From NCBI GenBank assembly GCA_024970065.1, contig CP103908.1, positions 1,550,001 through 1,614,000 on the forward strand: 64,000 nucleotides of DNA. Direction: 5' to 3'. The notes under the pieces were generated by a model that made no database searches, was not told where the DNA came from, and was given only the letters and a program-made list of their open reading frames with translations. This document shows positions 7,985 to 17,863 of this stretch, one piece after another. The first letter of the stretch is position 1, and every line of letters starts with the position of its first letter. Source of the DNA: Pediococcus acidilactici (GTDB taxonomy: Bacteria; Bacillota; Bacilli; Lactobacillales; Lactobacillaceae). The translations under genes and the position numbers were made by a program.

Positions 7985-9472
7985 TTAGCTTAATTCTTCA
8001 ATCATTGCCCGCAAATGCTTCATTGACAATTCGTGACCGAGTAATTCCAAACTTTCTGGTAATTCTGGTCCGTGCATTTCGTGAGTAATCGCAATCCGAA
8101 TTGGCATCCATAATTTACGTCCCTTAACGCCGGTTTCTTTTTGAACCGCCTTAATAGCCGCCAAGATGTTTACCGTATCAAAGACTTCTAAGTCAGCAAA
8201 CTTCTTTTCCAAAGCCTTCAAAACTGGTAAAGCATCGTCTTTTGCCATTTCTGCCTTGGCTTCTTCGTCAATGTCTTCTGGACCGTTAAAGAATAGTTCA
8301 GCAAAGTCAACAATTTGCGCGGTATAACTCATTTGCCGCTTAAACAAGTTAATCAACTTACGAGCCCATTCGATCTTCATTGGGGCAGGATCGGATTCAA
8401 TCTTGCCCGCCTTGATCAATTGGTGTAACGCGGAGTGCATAATGCGATCTTCATCAGCAGCCTTCACGTACTGGTTGTTGATCCATTCTAGCTTCTTCGC
8501 GTCAAACGCTGCGGGTGACTTACTCAAACGTTTTTCATCGTACATCTTGATAAATTCACGTTGGGTGAAGATTTCACTTTCGCCCACTGGAGACCAACCG
8601 AGTAATACGATGAAGTTTAGCATTGCTTCTGGTAAGTAACCTAGGCTCCGGTATTGTTCAATAAATTGAAGGATCGTTTCGTCCCGCTTACTGAGCTTCT
8701 TACCAGTTTCACTATTGATGATCAAGCTCATGTGACCGAATTTAGGTGCTTCCCAGCCCAAAGCTTCGTAAATCATCAATTGTTTTGGTGTGTTGGCAAC
8801 GTGATCATCCCCACGGAAAACGTGGCTGATCTTCATCATGTGGTCGTCAACTACCACCGCGAAGTTATAGGTCGGCATGCCGTCCCGTTTTTGGATAACA
8901 AAGTCGCCTCCGATGGTTTCAGAATCAAAGGCAACGTGGCCCTTAACGATGTCATCCCATTCGTACTTCTTGTGTTCGGGTACCTTAAACCGAATTACGG
9001 GTTGAATTCCCGCAGCCTTTGCGTCAGCAATCTTTTGGGCCTTTTCTTCAGGTGATAATCCAGCGTATTCGTCAACGTAATGCGGCATTTCACCATTTGC
9101 CCGTTGTTCTTCGCGTTGAGCAGCTAATTCTTCTTCCGTCATGTATGACTCGTAAGCTTTGCCTTCCGCTACCAACTGGTCGATCAGGGGTTGGTAAATC
9201 TCTTTTCGTTCAGATTGCCGGTAAGGACCGTAATCGCCGGGTTTATCAGGACCTTCGTCCCAATCCATACCTAACCACTTCAAGTTATCGATTTGGCTTT
9301 GTTCACCATCGGCGATGTTCCGACTCTGGTCGGTATCTTCAATTCTTAAGATAAACTTTCCCTTGTAGTGACGAGCAAATAAATAATTAAATAAAGCTGT
9401 CCGGGCGTTACCGATATGCAAATGTCCCGTTGGACTTGGCGCATACCGCACGCGAATTTCTTGCTTTGCCAA
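7985..9472 (-). CDS. gltX: Glutamyl-tRNA synthetase
   Basis: Class I synthetase for glutamate; in Firmicutes usually non-discriminating, also making Glu-tRNA-Gln for the amidotransferase. The 495 residues carry [20 protein letters not shown] (HIGH motif) at the start and KLSKRDE near residue 255. The start is a TTG at 9470-9472 preceded by GGGAGAGG; the six codons upstream are within the ribosome-site region. It stands between yacL and cysS, as in Bacillus, without the ispD-ispF genes, consistent with mevalonate-pathway isoprenoid synthesis in lactobacilli. Confidence 0.96.
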   Translation of the reverse strand: MAKQEIRVRYAPSPTGHLHIGNARTALFNYLFARHYKGKFILRIEDTDQSRNIADGEQSQIDNLKWLGMDWDEGPDKPGDYGPYRQSERKEIYQPLIDQLVAEGKAYESYMTEEELAAQREEQRANGEMPHYVDEYAGLSPEEKAQKIADAKAAGIQPVIRFKVPEHKKYEWDDIVKGHVAFDSETIGGDFVIQKRDGMPTYNFAVVVDDHMMKISHVFRGDDHVANTPKQLMIYEALGWEAPKFGHMSLIINSETGKKLSKRDETILQFIEQYRSLGYLPEAMLNFIVLLGWSPVGESEIFTQREFIKMYDEKRLSKSPAAFDAKKLEWINNQYVKAADEDRIMHSALHQLIKAGKIESDPAPMKIEWARKLINLFKRQMSYTAQIVDFAELFFNGPEDIDEEAKAEMAKDDALPVLKALEKKFADLEVFDTVNILAAIKAVQKETGVKGRKLWMPIRIAITHEMHGPELPESLELLGHELSMKHLRAMIEELS

Positions 9473-9597
9473 AATTAACACCTCTCCCAAAATTATGTCA
9501 CAATGTCTCTATTCTACATTTATCTACTACAGAAATAAAGTGAGCCATGGAAAAACTTTTCTTCCGTGCTTCTGAATCTTTAAGCTTGAGCAATTCG

Positions 9598-10746
9598 TTA
9601 CTTAGATCCTGGCTTTTTGCCTTCCTTTTCGTCCGGCTTATCGTGAGTGATTTCCTTCGTGGAATGCATTGGTTTAGCGAAAATCATCCGGCCCGCATCG
9701 GTTTGGATTGCACTCGTAACGATAACTTCAATCGTCTTTCCGATGTAGAACTTCCCATCTTCGACCACGACCATCGTTCCGTCATCTAGGTAAGCAACCC
9801 CTTGTTGCCGTTCCGTACCATTCTTAACTACGTGAACGCTCATTGATTCACCCGGAATTACCCGGGGCTTCAAGGCGTTAGCCAATTCGTTAATGTTGAG
9901 CACCTGAACGTTTTGGAACTGGCTCACCTTGTTTAAGTTGTAGTCGTTAGTGACGATTACCGCGTCCTTATCCTTGGCCAACTGGATCAGTTTACTATCA
10001 ACTTCTTCGATCTCTTCGTAATCGCCTTCGTACATCTCAATTGGCATGATTTTTTCGTTTTGCAACTTGTTTAAGAAATCAAGTCCACGCCGACCACGTA
10101 CCCGTTTGATACTATCCGCGGAATCCGCAATGTATTGTAGTTCGTACAATACGAAGTTCGGAACTAGCAGCGTACCTTCTAACAATCCCGTTTTCACCAA
10201 GTCGTAAATCCGACCATCAATCAAAATGTTGGTATCCAAAATTTTATAATGGTGGTAATTTTCACCAGCCCGGCGGTCAAGCACCTGGTTATTCACGTCG
10301 CGCTTCCGGGTTTGGAACAACTTTTTCCACTCGTTAAAGCGAGTCGTTCCTAACCGGTACCCTAAATATCCCAGCATTAACATTAAAATTAGTGGAATCA
10401 CCGTATTTACAAAGAAAACGTGGGACCGATAGAATAAGGTCGAAATTAAAATTGCAATTACTAGCCCCAAAACCGTTCCAATGCTACCGGTAATTAAATA
10501 GAGTGGCGACGTGTCAATCAGTGCCTTTTCGATTCGTTTCATCATTTTCAAAACGTAACTCGTCAAGAAAATGGAAAGAATCCAAAAAATAACCGCCCCA
10601 ATCAAAAAGTTAGTCACCCGGTTATTTAGTAAAACAATCGTGTTGATCTTAAAGACCAACCAAATCAACGGCAGGTACGCCATCCCAAGCGCCCCACCGG
10701 CCAAAGCGAAAACCGCTTGGACGATTCGTTTTTTGATGTCTTTCAT
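9598..10746 (-). CDS. yacL: PIN and TRAM domain membrane protein (YacL family)
   Basis: A 382-residue protein with an N-terminal block of about four membrane helices (residues 10-130), a PIN nuclease-like domain starting at ILDTNILIDGRIYDL with downstream acids (VTNDYNLNKV), and a C-terminal TRAM domain (GVAYLDDGTMVVVEDGKFYIGKTIEVIVTS region). PIN domains are typically Mg2+-dependent RNases and TRAM domains bind RNA; the cellular role of YacL is not settled. It lies between radA and gltX, the standard Firmicutes position. Confidence 0.9.
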   Translation of the reverse strand: MKDIKKRIVQAVFALAGGALGMAYLPLIWLVFKINTIVLLNNRVTNFLIGAVIFWILSIFLTSYVLKMMKRIEKALIDTSPLYLITGSIGTVLGLVIAILISTLFYRSHVFFVNTVIPLILMLMLGYLGYRLGTTRFNEWKKLFQTRKRDVNNQVLDRRAGENYHHYKILDTNILIDGRIYDLVKTGLLEGTLLVPNFVLYELQYIADSADSIKRVRGRRGLDFLNKLQNEKIMPIEMYEGDYEEIEEVDSKLIQLAKDKDAVIVTNDYNLNKVSQFQNVQVLNINELANALKPRVIPGESMSVHVVKNGTERQQGVAYLDDGTMVVVEDGKFYIGKTIEVIVTSAIQTDAGRMIFAKPMHSTKEITHDKPDEKEGKKPGSK

Positions 10747-10860
10747 TCTCTTTCCCCCTCGTGTTAAATAAATTCAAGTCGAAAAGTTGCCCTTCCAACT
10801 TCACTCGTACATTAAACAATCAATTATCTTTTTAATGCCCTTACTTAATGGCCAACGCTG

Positions 10861-12231
10861 TTAATTAAACGCCCGGCGAATTGCATCAGCAATCGTTGCT
10901 ACGCCCACAACTTCAATTCCTTCGGGGGGTTGCCAACCCTTCAAATTATTCTTCGGAATTAAAATTCGCTTGAAACCAAGCTTTTGTGCTTCAGCGACCC
11001 GTTGTTCAATCCGGTTAACTCGGCGGATTTCACCAGTTAAGCCAATTTCACCAACAAAACTATCGGTCGGCCGGGTTCCCTGATTTTTAAAGCTTGAAAC
11101 GATACTGATTGCCAACGCTAAGTCAATTGCGGGTTCGTCGAGCTTAACGCCGCCCGCCGCCTTCAAATAGGCATCTTGGTTTTGCAAGGTAAGCTTCGCG
11201 CGCTTTTCAAGTACCGCCATGATCAGCGAAACCCGGTTGCGGTCCAAGCCACTAGCCGTCCGTTGCGCATTTCCAAAAATGGTCGGCGTAATCAAGGCTT
11301 GAATTTCAACTAAAATCGGTCGAGTTCCTTCCATTGAGACCACAATTGCCGAACCCGACGCATCTTTTAGCCGCTCTTCTAGAAAAATCTCCGACGGGTT
11401 AGCTACCTCGCGCAACCCTTCTTCACGCATTTCAAAAATTCCTAATTCGTTCGTGGAACCAAACCGGTTCTTCACCGCTCGCAAGATCCGGTAAGTGTGG
11501 TGCAGGTCACCTTCAAAGTAAAGCACCGTATCCACCATGTGTTCCAAAATCTTTGGCCCGGCAATTGCGCCGCCCTTGGTCACGTGACCAACGATGAAGA
11601 TGGTGATGTTATTAGTTTTCGCGATTTGCATCAATTCCGCGGTAATCTCACGAATCTGGGAAACACTACCAACTGCCGATTCAATATCGGGCTCCTGCAT
11701 GGTTTGAACCGAATCAATAATCACGTATTCGGGGTGCAACTCCTCAATTACGGCACGTACGCTAGACATATCCGTTTCCGGATACAAGTAGAAGCGTTCA
11801 CTATTGACTTTCAATCGTTCGGCACGCATCTTAATCTGGGAAGCACTTTCTTCACCCGATACGTAAAGCACTTTGCGTTGCGTCTCTGCCAACTGTCCTG
11901 ATAGCTGTAACAACAAGGTCGATTTTCCGATTCCAGGATCCCCACCAATCAAGACTAGGGAGCCATCAACCACCCCGCCGCCAAGTACGCGGTTAAGTTC
12001 TTCCATCCCGGTTTTCACCCGGGGTTCTTCGTGCATCGCGACGTCCGAAATCAACTGCGGCCGCGTGTGTTTACCATCAAAGCTTACCCGACTCTTCCGT
12101 TCGGTCTTGGGATCGCTCATCCGTTCTTCAACTAAAGTGTTCCACTTACCACAATTGGGACAGCGTCCTAAAAATTTAGGGGAGGCGTATCCGCAATTAT
12201 TACATACAAACTGGGTCTTAACTTTTGCCAT
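10861..12231 (-). CDS. radA: DNA repair protein RadA
   Basis: RecA-like branch-migration ATPase for recombination and, in naturally competent relatives, transformation. The 456 residues begin with a four-cysteine zinc finger ([21 protein letters not shown]), followed by Walker [10 protein letters not shown] (about residue 96), the RadA-specific KNRFGST motif (about residue 255) and a Lon-protease-like C-terminal domain ([29 protein letters not shown]). The ATG follows GGACGGGAG. ctsR-mcsAB-clpC and disA, often next to radA in Bacillus, are not present here. Confidence 0.96.
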   Translation of the reverse strand: MAKVKTQFVCNNCGYASPKFLGRCPNCGKWNTLVEERMSDPKTERKSRVSFDGKHTRPQLISDVAMHEEPRVKTGMEELNRVLGGGVVDGSLVLIGGDPGIGKSTLLLQLSGQLAETQRKVLYVSGEESASQIKMRAERLKVNSERFYLYPETDMSSVRAVIEELHPEYVIIDSVQTMQEPDIESAVGSVSQIREITAELMQIAKTNNITIFIVGHVTKGGAIAGPKILEHMVDTVLYFEGDLHHTYRILRAVKNRFGSTNELGIFEMREEGLREVANPSEIFLEERLKDASGSAIVVSMEGTRPILVEIQALITPTIFGNAQRTASGLDRNRVSLIMAVLEKRAKLTLQNQDAYLKAAGGVKLDEPAIDLALAISIVSSFKNQGTRPTDSFVGEIGLTGEIRRVNRIEQRVAEAQKLGFKRILIPKNNLKGWQPPEGIEVVGVATIADAIRRAFN

Positions 12232-12324
12232 TCTCCCGTCCTCTCAATCCGTGTGATCACCTTATAGAATAGCATGGATCACCTAGATTTATTAGTGATT
12301 TGTTTGACCTTTATTGATTTTTAA

Positions 12325-12861
12325 TTATCGTTTGGTTGAACCAAAGCCACCCGTCCGCGTTTGCAGATTGCCGGTTTCACCGTCCGCAGTCAGGTAGTTC
12401 ATGAAAATTCCTTGACCAATCCGTTCACCCTTTTTAATGGTGATGTCCGTAATGCCGTAGTTAATTAATTGGAAGAAAATTTCTCCTTCATTTCCGGAAT
12501 TATTGTAGTAATCAGCGTCAACAATCCCCACCCCGTTAGGTAAAATCAACCCTCGTTTTAGCGGGTTGCTGGAACGGTTGGCTAGCATTAAATATTCATC
12601 ATCTGCCATGTAAGCCTTAATTCCCGTTGGCACTAAGTAAGGTTTTAAAGCCGCTTGGGCCAATTGTTGCTGCGCGGGAGAAACTTCTTCTTGGTGGCGA
12701 ACTGCCCACAACACTTTAATGAAGTCCATCTTCCAAATACTTGGCAACGTAAAATCACGGGCAGCTTCAAAATCATACCCCGCGGCTGCCTTGGTCTGCC
12801 GTTGTGGCAAATGCAATCCTTGTCCTTCGTAACTGCTTACAATCTCAAATCCTCGTTTCAT
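12325..12861 (-). CDS. dut: dUTP diphosphatase
   Basis: Trimeric dUTPase hydrolysing dUTP to dUMP. Conserved motifs are AAGYDFEAA (motif 1), ANRSSNPLKRGLILPNGVG (motifs 2-3 region) with GIVDADYYNN, ERIGQGIF (motif 4) and the C-terminal RTGGFGSTKR (motif 5, which closes on substrate). The ATG at 12859-12861 has GGGAGG 7 bases upstream, giving 178 residues; the longer frame has no ribosome site. It is divergent from the acetyltransferase-rpiA-pepC genes. Confidence 0.94.
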   Translation of the reverse strand: MKRGFEIVSSYEGQGLHLPQRQTKAAAGYDFEAARDFTLPSIWKMDFIKVLWAVRHQEEVSPAQQQLAQAALKPYLVPTGIKAYMADDEYLMLANRSSNPLKRGLILPNGVGIVDADYYNNSGNEGEIFFQLINYGITDITIKKGERIGQGIFMNYLTADGETGNLQTRTGGFGSTKR

Positions 12862-12989
12862 ATCGTTCCTCCCAATGATGTTTATTTCATTATCCGTTGT
12901 ATCCAAAAATTTGTAAACGTAAATCTCGGTAATCAATTGACTTTATCCGCTTTCTTTACGACAATTAGTAGGGTAAGGAGGCTTGGAAA

Positions 12990-13313
12990 ATGGAGCGTAA
13001 CCTTGATGAAAATCGCCTTTTTTGGACAAACGACGCTAACGACCAGGTCGGACAAATTTTGTATTCTCCAATGCCGGATCAAGCGACCTTGATCTGCGAA
13101 GAAGTTCTAGTAAACCCTCAGTTTCGCGGGCGTGGAATTGGGGGCAAAATCATGACTGATTTTGTGGAATTTGCTAAAGAACGGCAGCAAAAAATTTATC
13201 CGCTTTGCCCGTTTGCCCTCAAGTACTTTCAAAACCATCCCGAACTTGCCGGCATGAATATGCACGAGCAAATCACTGCTGAAAAAGTTAAAAATCTAAC
13301 CAACCGAAAGTGA
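12990..13313 (+). CDS. Small GNAT-family N-acetyltransferase (YjdJ/NATD1 type)
   Basis: A 107-residue protein of the minimal GNAT fold. The acetyl-CoA binding loop reads VNPQFRGRGIGGKIMTDFVE and the C-terminal half has YPLCPFALKYFQNHPE, typical of the YidJ/NATD1 group. The substrate is unknown for this group. The ATG follows AAGGAGG by 8 bases. It ends 10 bases before rpiA, so the two are likely one transcript. Confidence 0.85.
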   Translation: MERNLDENRLFWTNDANDQVGQILYSPMPDQATLICEEVLVNPQFRGRGIGGKIMTDFVEFAKERQQKIYPLCPFALKYFQNHPELAGMNMHEQITAEKVKNLTNRK

Positions 13314-13323
13314 GTAGATAATT

Positions 13324-14010
13324 ATGGATCAAAATGAACTAAAAAAACTGGTAGGTAACGAAGCCGTTAAATTTATTGAAGACGGCATGACCGTTGGCTT
13401 AGGAACCGGCTCGACGGTTAAATTTATGGTTGACGCCCTGGGTAAGCGCGTCAAGGAAGAAAATTTAAACATTGTGGGAGTTCCGACTTCCGACCGCACT
13501 GCTAAACAAGCTCGCGATTTAGGGATTACCGTTAAGTCCGTTGACGAAGTTGACCACATTGACTTGACCATTGACGGTGCCGACGAAATCAGTAGCGATT
13601 TCCAAGGCATTAAGGGCGGCGGGGCAGCCCACCTCTTCGAAAAAATTGTGGCCACCAATTCCACTAAAAACATGTGGATTGTTGACGAATCCAAAATGGT
13701 CGACAAGTTAGGCGCTTTCCCACTTCCGCTTGAAGTAATTCCTTACGGTAGCAAGCAAGTCTTCAAGAAGTTAGAAGCTAAGGGATTCAATCCTGAGTTC
13801 CGCATGGACGAAAATGGCAACCACGTCTTAACCGACTCTAAAAATTACGTAATCGATTTGCATTTACACGAAATTGACGATCCACATGCATTGGCAGATT
13901 ACCTAATCAAACAGGTTGGAATTGTCGAACAAGGTCTCTTCTTAGATATGGTCAACACGGTTATCGTGGGTCGGCAAGACGGTCCCGAAGTTCTTCAAGC
14001 ACGTCCTTAA
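13324..14010 (+). CDS. rpiA: Ribose-5-phosphate isomerase A
   Basis: Interconverts ribose-5-phosphate and ribulose-5-phosphate in the pentose phosphate pathway. The 228-residue protein shows [18 protein letters not shown] (phosphate-binding loop), TIDGADEI (catalytic acids), [14 protein letters not shown] and the late motif [11 protein letters not shown]. The ribosome site is weak (AAGTGAG). It is co-oriented with the acetyltransferase upstream and pepC downstream. Confidence 0.95.
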   Translation: MDQNELKKLVGNEAVKFIEDGMTVGLGTGSTVKFMVDALGKRVKEENLNIVGVPTSDRTAKQARDLGITVKSVDEVDHIDLTIDGADEISSDFQGIKGGGAAHLFEKIVATNSTKNMWIVDESKMVDKLGAFPLPLEVIPYGSKQVFKKLEAKGFNPEFRMDENGNHVLTDSKNYVIDLHLHEIDDPHALADYLIKQVGIVEQGLFLDMVNTVIVGRQDGPEVLQARP

Positions 14011-14055
14011 TTATTTAATAAGCAAAGTTTTTTAAAAGAATTGGAGCTGATTTAT

Positions 14056-15402
14056 TTGAGTAAAGAAATTTCTAACGAATTGATTAACCAATTTAATCAA
14101 GAATATCACGACCGCAAAGAAGCCAAGGTTTTGGAACGTACGGTCACTAAAAACGGAATTTTAAACGCAAGCCGCAACTTAGCTGCTGACGTGCAAAGCA
14201 CCCCGGTTTTCTCCATTGATTTAGACACTGGTGACGTAGCTAACCAAAAACAAAGTGGGCGTTGCTGGATGTTTGCCGCTCTAAACACCATGCGTCACGA
14301 CATGAAAAACCGGTTTAAAGTGCCCGGCAATTTCGAACTCTCCCAAAACTACACCTTCTTCTGGGACAAATTCGAAAAATCAAACTGGTTCTACGAAAAC
14401 ATCATTAAAACCGCAGAACTTGAACCAGACGACCGCAAAGTGGCCTTTCTACTTAACGAACCCCAAGGCGACGGTGGTCAATGGGACATGTTGTGCGCCC
14501 TAATTGAAAAATACGGCGTGGTACCACAATCCGTTTACCCAGAAACATACAATAGTTCTAAATCTCGCGAATTTGACACCCTATTAAACGAAAAACTTCG
14601 TAAAGATGCGATCACCCTCCGTAAGATGGTCCGGGACCAAGCTAGTGACGATGAAATCCAAAGCCGGAAGGAAAAGATGCTTAGCGAAGTTTACCGGATG
14701 GCCGCTTATAGCTTTGGTGAACCACCGGTTAAATTTGATTGGGAATTCCGGGATAGCGATCAAGTTTACCATCGGGAAGCCGGAATCACCCCTAAAGAAT
14801 TTTATGACAAGTACGTGGGCTGGAACCTTGATGACTACGTTTCAATCATTAACGCACCAACTGCGGACAAGCCATTTAACAAGACGTACACAATTGAAAT
14901 GTTAGGTAACGTGGTCAATGGTCGTCCTGTTAAACACTTGAACCTCACCATGAAGGACTTCAAGCAAGCAGCAATCAACCAATTAAAAGCTGGTAAATCG
15001 GTTTGGTTTGGCTGCGACGTTAACCAACATTCGGAAGCTCGTGAAAAGGGACTGCTTGACCTTGACGCCTTTGCGGAAGATGAACTATTTGATATTGACC
15101 TTTCCATGACCAAGGCTGAACGTTTGGACTACAAGGAAAGCTTGATGACCCATGCGATGGTATTAACCGGGGTCGACCTCGTCGATGGTCAACCAACGAA
15201 GTGGAAAGTCGAAAATAGTTGGGGAAAGAAAGTCGGCGAAAAGGGCTACTTGGTAATGTCAGACGCGTGGATGGACGAATACTGCTACCAAGTTGTTGTG
15301 GAAAAACAATACTTGACGGAAGCCCAACGCAAGGCTCAAGCAGAAGAACCAACCGTGTTGAAGCCATGGGATCCGATGGGATCGTTGGCGTACAAGGATT
15401 AG
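14056..15402 (+). CDS. pepC: Aminopeptidase C (bleomycin hydrolase family, C1B)
   Basis: Cytosolic hexameric cysteine aminopeptidase, a main enzyme of peptide use in lactic acid bacteria. The 448-residue protein contains the catalytic Cys segment NQKQSGRCWMFAALNTMRHD (about residue 70), the catalytic His in LMTHAMVLTGVDL and Asn in VENSWGKKVG near the C-terminus. The start is taken as the TTG at 14056-14058 with TTGGAG upstream; another TTG lies at 14041. Its 3' region carries a solitary copy of the hairpin repeat found near levR, then a terminator. Confidence 0.94.
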   Translation: MSKEISNELINQFNQEYHDRKEAKVLERTVTKNGILNASRNLAADVQSTPVFSIDLDTGDVANQKQSGRCWMFAALNTMRHDMKNRFKVPGNFELSQNYTFFWDKFEKSNWFYENIIKTAELEPDDRKVAFLLNEPQGDGGQWDMLCALIEKYGVVPQSVYPETYNSSKSREFDTLLNEKLRKDAITLRKMVRDQASDDEIQSRKEKMLSEVYRMAAYSFGEPPVKFDWEFRDSDQVYHREAGITPKEFYDKYVGWNLDDYVSIINAPTADKPFNKTYTIEMLGNVVNGRPVKHLNLTMKDFKQAAINQLKAGKSVWFGCDVNQHSEAREKGLLDLDAFAEDELFDIDLSMTKAERLDYKESLMTHAMVLTGVDLVDGQPTKWKVENSWGKKVGEKGYLVMSDAWMDEYCYQVVVEKQYLTEAQRKAQAEEPTVLKPWDPMGSLAYKD

Positions 15403-15430
15403 AGCGCAGAAGTCCCTGGGTAGCTTATGA

Positions 15431-15543
15431 GGACTAACAGAATTTAGGGTTTAATTGTGGTTAGGCGATTAAACCATAAATTTGGTTAACCGGAAAAGCT
15501 TGGTGGCTGAAGCTCGTTTCGATTACATTGCAGTGAAAAGCCG
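15431..15543 (+). repeat. Solitary hairpin repeat (type C) downstream of pepC
   Basis: A relative of the array at 25092-25662, in the same sense as pepC. The flank GGACTAACAGAATT is followed by a hairpin (15441-15482) with arms AATTTAGGGTTTAATTGT and GCGATTAAACCATAAATT around GGTTAG. The conserved second domain then reads TTTGGTTAACCGGAAAAGCT, GGCTGAAGCTCGTTTCGA, with a closing AGC at 15538-15542. Arm sequences differ from types A and B but still pair. The element ends about 15 bases before the pepC/gpmA terminator. Confidence 0.7.
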
Positions 15544-15556
15544 CTCTACCACCATC

Positions 15557-15603
15557 TAAAAAAAGCTGAGATTAGGATTAACGTCCTTGTCTCAGCTTTT
15601 TTA
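15557..15603. terminator. Bidirectional terminator between pepC and gpmA
   Basis: AAAAAGCTGAGA and TCTCAGCTTTTT form a 12-bp stem with further partial pairing inside. It is flanked by A- and T-runs, so it serves both pepC (+) and gpmA (-). Confidence 0.9.
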
Positions 15604-15614
15604 GTATTAAAAAT

Positions 15615-16286
15615 TTACATTTTAGTTTTTTCCACAATGTTTAGCCGGTGATCCATTTCATAAATGATCGGCTCGCCGTTTTCCACTTCGACCCCATCAA
15701 TTCCCCGATCCGAAATCTGTTCGAGATACTTAATCAAGGCTCGCAGCGAGCTGCCGTGGGCGACCACTAGTTGATTTTCTCCTTGAATTAATCGCGGTGC
15801 GATCTGGTCAACCCAGTAAGGCAGCAGCCGGTCGTAGGCCATGTGTAAGCTTTCTCCCAACGGTTCGTGGAGAATTCCGTACATTCGGTAACGTCGGTCG
15901 TGGTCGGCGTGTTTTAATAAGGGCGGAACCGCATCGAAACTTCGGCGCCATAACGCCACCTGATGTTTACCATAAATTTGACGGGTCGCGTCCTTATTCT
16001 GCCCCCGCAGTGCTCCATAGTGTCGTTCATTCAACCGCCACGTTTTGGCAATTGGTAACCAACTTTGACCGAGCTCATCAACCACAATATTGGCGGTCAC
16101 GATGGCCCGTTGCAACATCGAAGTATGCACCGCAGTAAAATTAATCCCCGCGTTTGCCAATAACTTCCCCGCTTCGTGGGCTTGTTGAATCCCCCGTTCC
16201 GTCAGTGGGACGTCGGACCAGCCTGTATAAACGTTATCCCGGTTGGCAGTACTTTCACCATGTCGAATCAAAACTAATTTAGCCAT
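15615..16286 (-). CDS. gpmA: 2,3-bisphosphoglycerate-dependent phosphoglycerate mutase
   Basis: Glycolytic enzyme interconverting 3- and 2-phosphoglycerate. The 223 residues begin [18 protein letters not shown] with the catalytic histidine in RHGES, then [15 protein letters not shown], the active-site acidic region ([14 protein letters not shown]) and the second histidine in [19 protein letters not shown]. The ATG at 16284-16286 follows GGGGAG. It lies 23 bases downstream of accA on the same strand, an unusual attachment of a glycolytic gene to a fatty-acid operon. It may be one of several gpm paralogues. Confidence 0.93.
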   Translation of the reverse strand: MAKLVLIRHGESTANRDNVYTGWSDVPLTERGIQQAHEAGKLLANAGINFTAVHTSMLQRAIVTANIVVDELGQSWLPIAKTWRLNERHYGALRGQNKDATRQIYGKHQVALWRRSFDAVPPLLKHADHDRRYRMYGILHEPLGESLHMAYDRLLPYWVDQIAPRLIQGENQLVVAHGSSLRALIKYLEQISDRGIDGVEVENGEPIIYEMDHRLNIVEKTKM

Positions 16287-16309
16287 TACTTTCTCCCCTA
16301 TTTCAGCAG

Positions 16310-17077
16310 TTAATCGGCAAACCAATTCCGTAAAATTTGCTGAAATTTTTGCTCACGTTGCATCACTAATTCATTTTCATCCATTTTCCGGCTCGTTGCA
16401 AGCCATTGCCGCAAAGCTTCCCGTAAATTTTCAGTTAATTGGGGAACCTCTTTGAAAACTTGGTCCGCAACTCCGATTTGCTGTAATTGGTTAGCAGTCA
16501 TCGGCACCCGGGCTAATGCGTGGTCGTCACGTAAAATTGCCGCCATGGCTTCTGGAGCCGCAACGGAAAATAAACCATTCTCTAACATCCATAATTGGTT
16601 AGCATTCGCAAAAGCTAGGGCGCCTCCACTATGACCTTCACCAACGATAATTGCCAAGTTAGGCACCCGGAGCGCGCCCATGGCTTCCATCAGGTTGGCA
16701 ATCATTAAACTCTGACCTTCATTTTCGGAGTCTACGCTGGCATCGGCTCCGGGCATGTTCAGTAAACTAATCACCGGGCGCCCAAAACGTTGAGCTAATT
16801 CCACGTTTCGTAACGCTTTGCGGTAACCGCCCGCCCGGACTGCACCACCATTTTTCGCTAACCGCTCGGTAAGGTCCTGCCCCCGATCCACGCTTAAAAA
16901 AGTCACCGGTTGTTCTTCAAAAAGACCAATTCCCGTCCAAACCGCCGGGTCATCGCTATTCATCCGGTCCCCGTGAATTTCCACAATTTCCGTAAGCAGT
17001 TGTCGAATAATTTGTTGGCCCGTAATCCGCTGGGCGGCGCGAACCTTGTTTAGTCGTGCGCTTAATTCTTTATCCAT
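16310..17077 (-). CDS. accA: Acetyl-CoA carboxylase carboxyltransferase subunit alpha
   Basis: With AccD it transfers the carboxyl group from carboxybiotin to acetyl-CoA to give malonyl-CoA. Carboxyltransferase features include [39 protein letters not shown] and the oxyanion-hole segment [20 protein letters not shown] choose the ATG at 17077, which follows the accD stop by one base; an ATG 12 bases earlier is possible. The length (255 residues) fits the short lactobacillar form. Confidence 0.93.
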   Translation of the reverse strand: MDKELSARLNKVRAAQRITGQQIIRQLLTEIVEIHGDRMNSDDPAVWTGIGLFEEQPVTFLSVDRGQDLTERLAKNGGAVRAGGYRKALRNVELAQRFGRPVISLLNMPGADASVDSENEGQSLMIANLMEAMGALRVPNLAIIVGEGHSGGALAFANANQLWMLENGLFSVAAPEAMAAILRDDHALARVPMTANQLQQIGVADQVFKEVPQLTENLREALRQWLATSRKMDENELVMQREQKFQQILRNWFAD

Positions 17078-17078
17078 A

Positions 17079-17861
17079 CTAACCACCATACCCGTGTAAT
17101 TTTAATAATTGTCGTAAATAATCACGGAGCTCTTCACGTTGCACCACGGCATCTAATTGACCATGCTGCAGTAAGTATTCTGCCGTTTGGAAATCAGTGG
17201 GCAAGGCTTCGCCAGTTGCCTGCTGAATCACCCGTTTTCCTGAAAAGCCAATCTGGGCGTGATCTTCCGCAATTACGTAATCACTTTTAAAGGCAAAGCT
17301 GGCCGACACCCCACCCATCGTCGGGTCGGTCAACACGTTAATGCTTAAAACATCAGCTTCCCGCAACCGGCGTTGCTCAGCTAGAATCGTATTCATTTGA
17401 AGTAACGCATAGATTCCTTCTTGCATCCGAGCCCCGCCGGAAGCCGTAAACAAAATCAGCGGGTAACCTTGGTGCCGCGCCCAACGCATAATTTGCCGCA
17501 ACGCCGTCCCAGTTACCGTACTTAAGGTCCCCATCATAAATCGGTTATCCATAATTCCCGCAGCTACCGGAACGCCCGCGATGGTTCCCCACCCAATGGT
17601 GATTGCCTCGGTATGTCCGCTTTGCTGCTTACTTTTAGCTAATTTTTGATCGTAATTAGGGAATTTTAAACGATTTTGCGTCGCTACCGGTACGGCGAAT
17701 TGATTAAACGTACCTTCGTCGAAAGTAATTGCAATTCGTTCTTCCACCGTTAAGCGTTGCGGACAACGACAAAAAGGGCAACGCCGAAACGTTCCCCATT
17801 GTAATTCATGTACGTGTTTGCCACATTTTGGGCACTTTGACCAACGATTTTGCTTTTGCAT
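17079..17861 (-). CDS. accD: Acetyl-CoA carboxylase carboxyltransferase subunit beta
   Basis: Partner of AccA. A four-cysteine zinc ribbon opens the protein (CPKCGKHVHELQWGTFRRC then CRC). The carboxyltransferase core follows with AGIMDNRFMMGTLSTVTG, LFTASGGARMQEGIYALLQM and DPTMGGVSASFAFKSDYVI. The ATG at 17861 is 2 bases after the accC stop; a GTG three codons earlier overlaps accC. Length is 260 residues. Confidence 0.94.
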   Translation of the reverse strand: MQKQNRWSKCPKCGKHVHELQWGTFRRCPFCRCPQRLTVEERIAITFDEGTFNQFAVPVATQNRLKFPNYDQKLAKSKQQSGHTEAITIGWGTIAGVPVAAGIMDNRFMMGTLSTVTGTALRQIMRWARHQGYPLILFTASGGARMQEGIYALLQMNTILAEQRRLREADVLSINVLTDPTMGGVSASFAFKSDYVIAEDHAQIGFSGKRVIQQATGEALPTDFQTAEYLLQHGQLDAVVQREELRDYLRQLLKLHGYGG

Positions 17862-17863
17862 CA

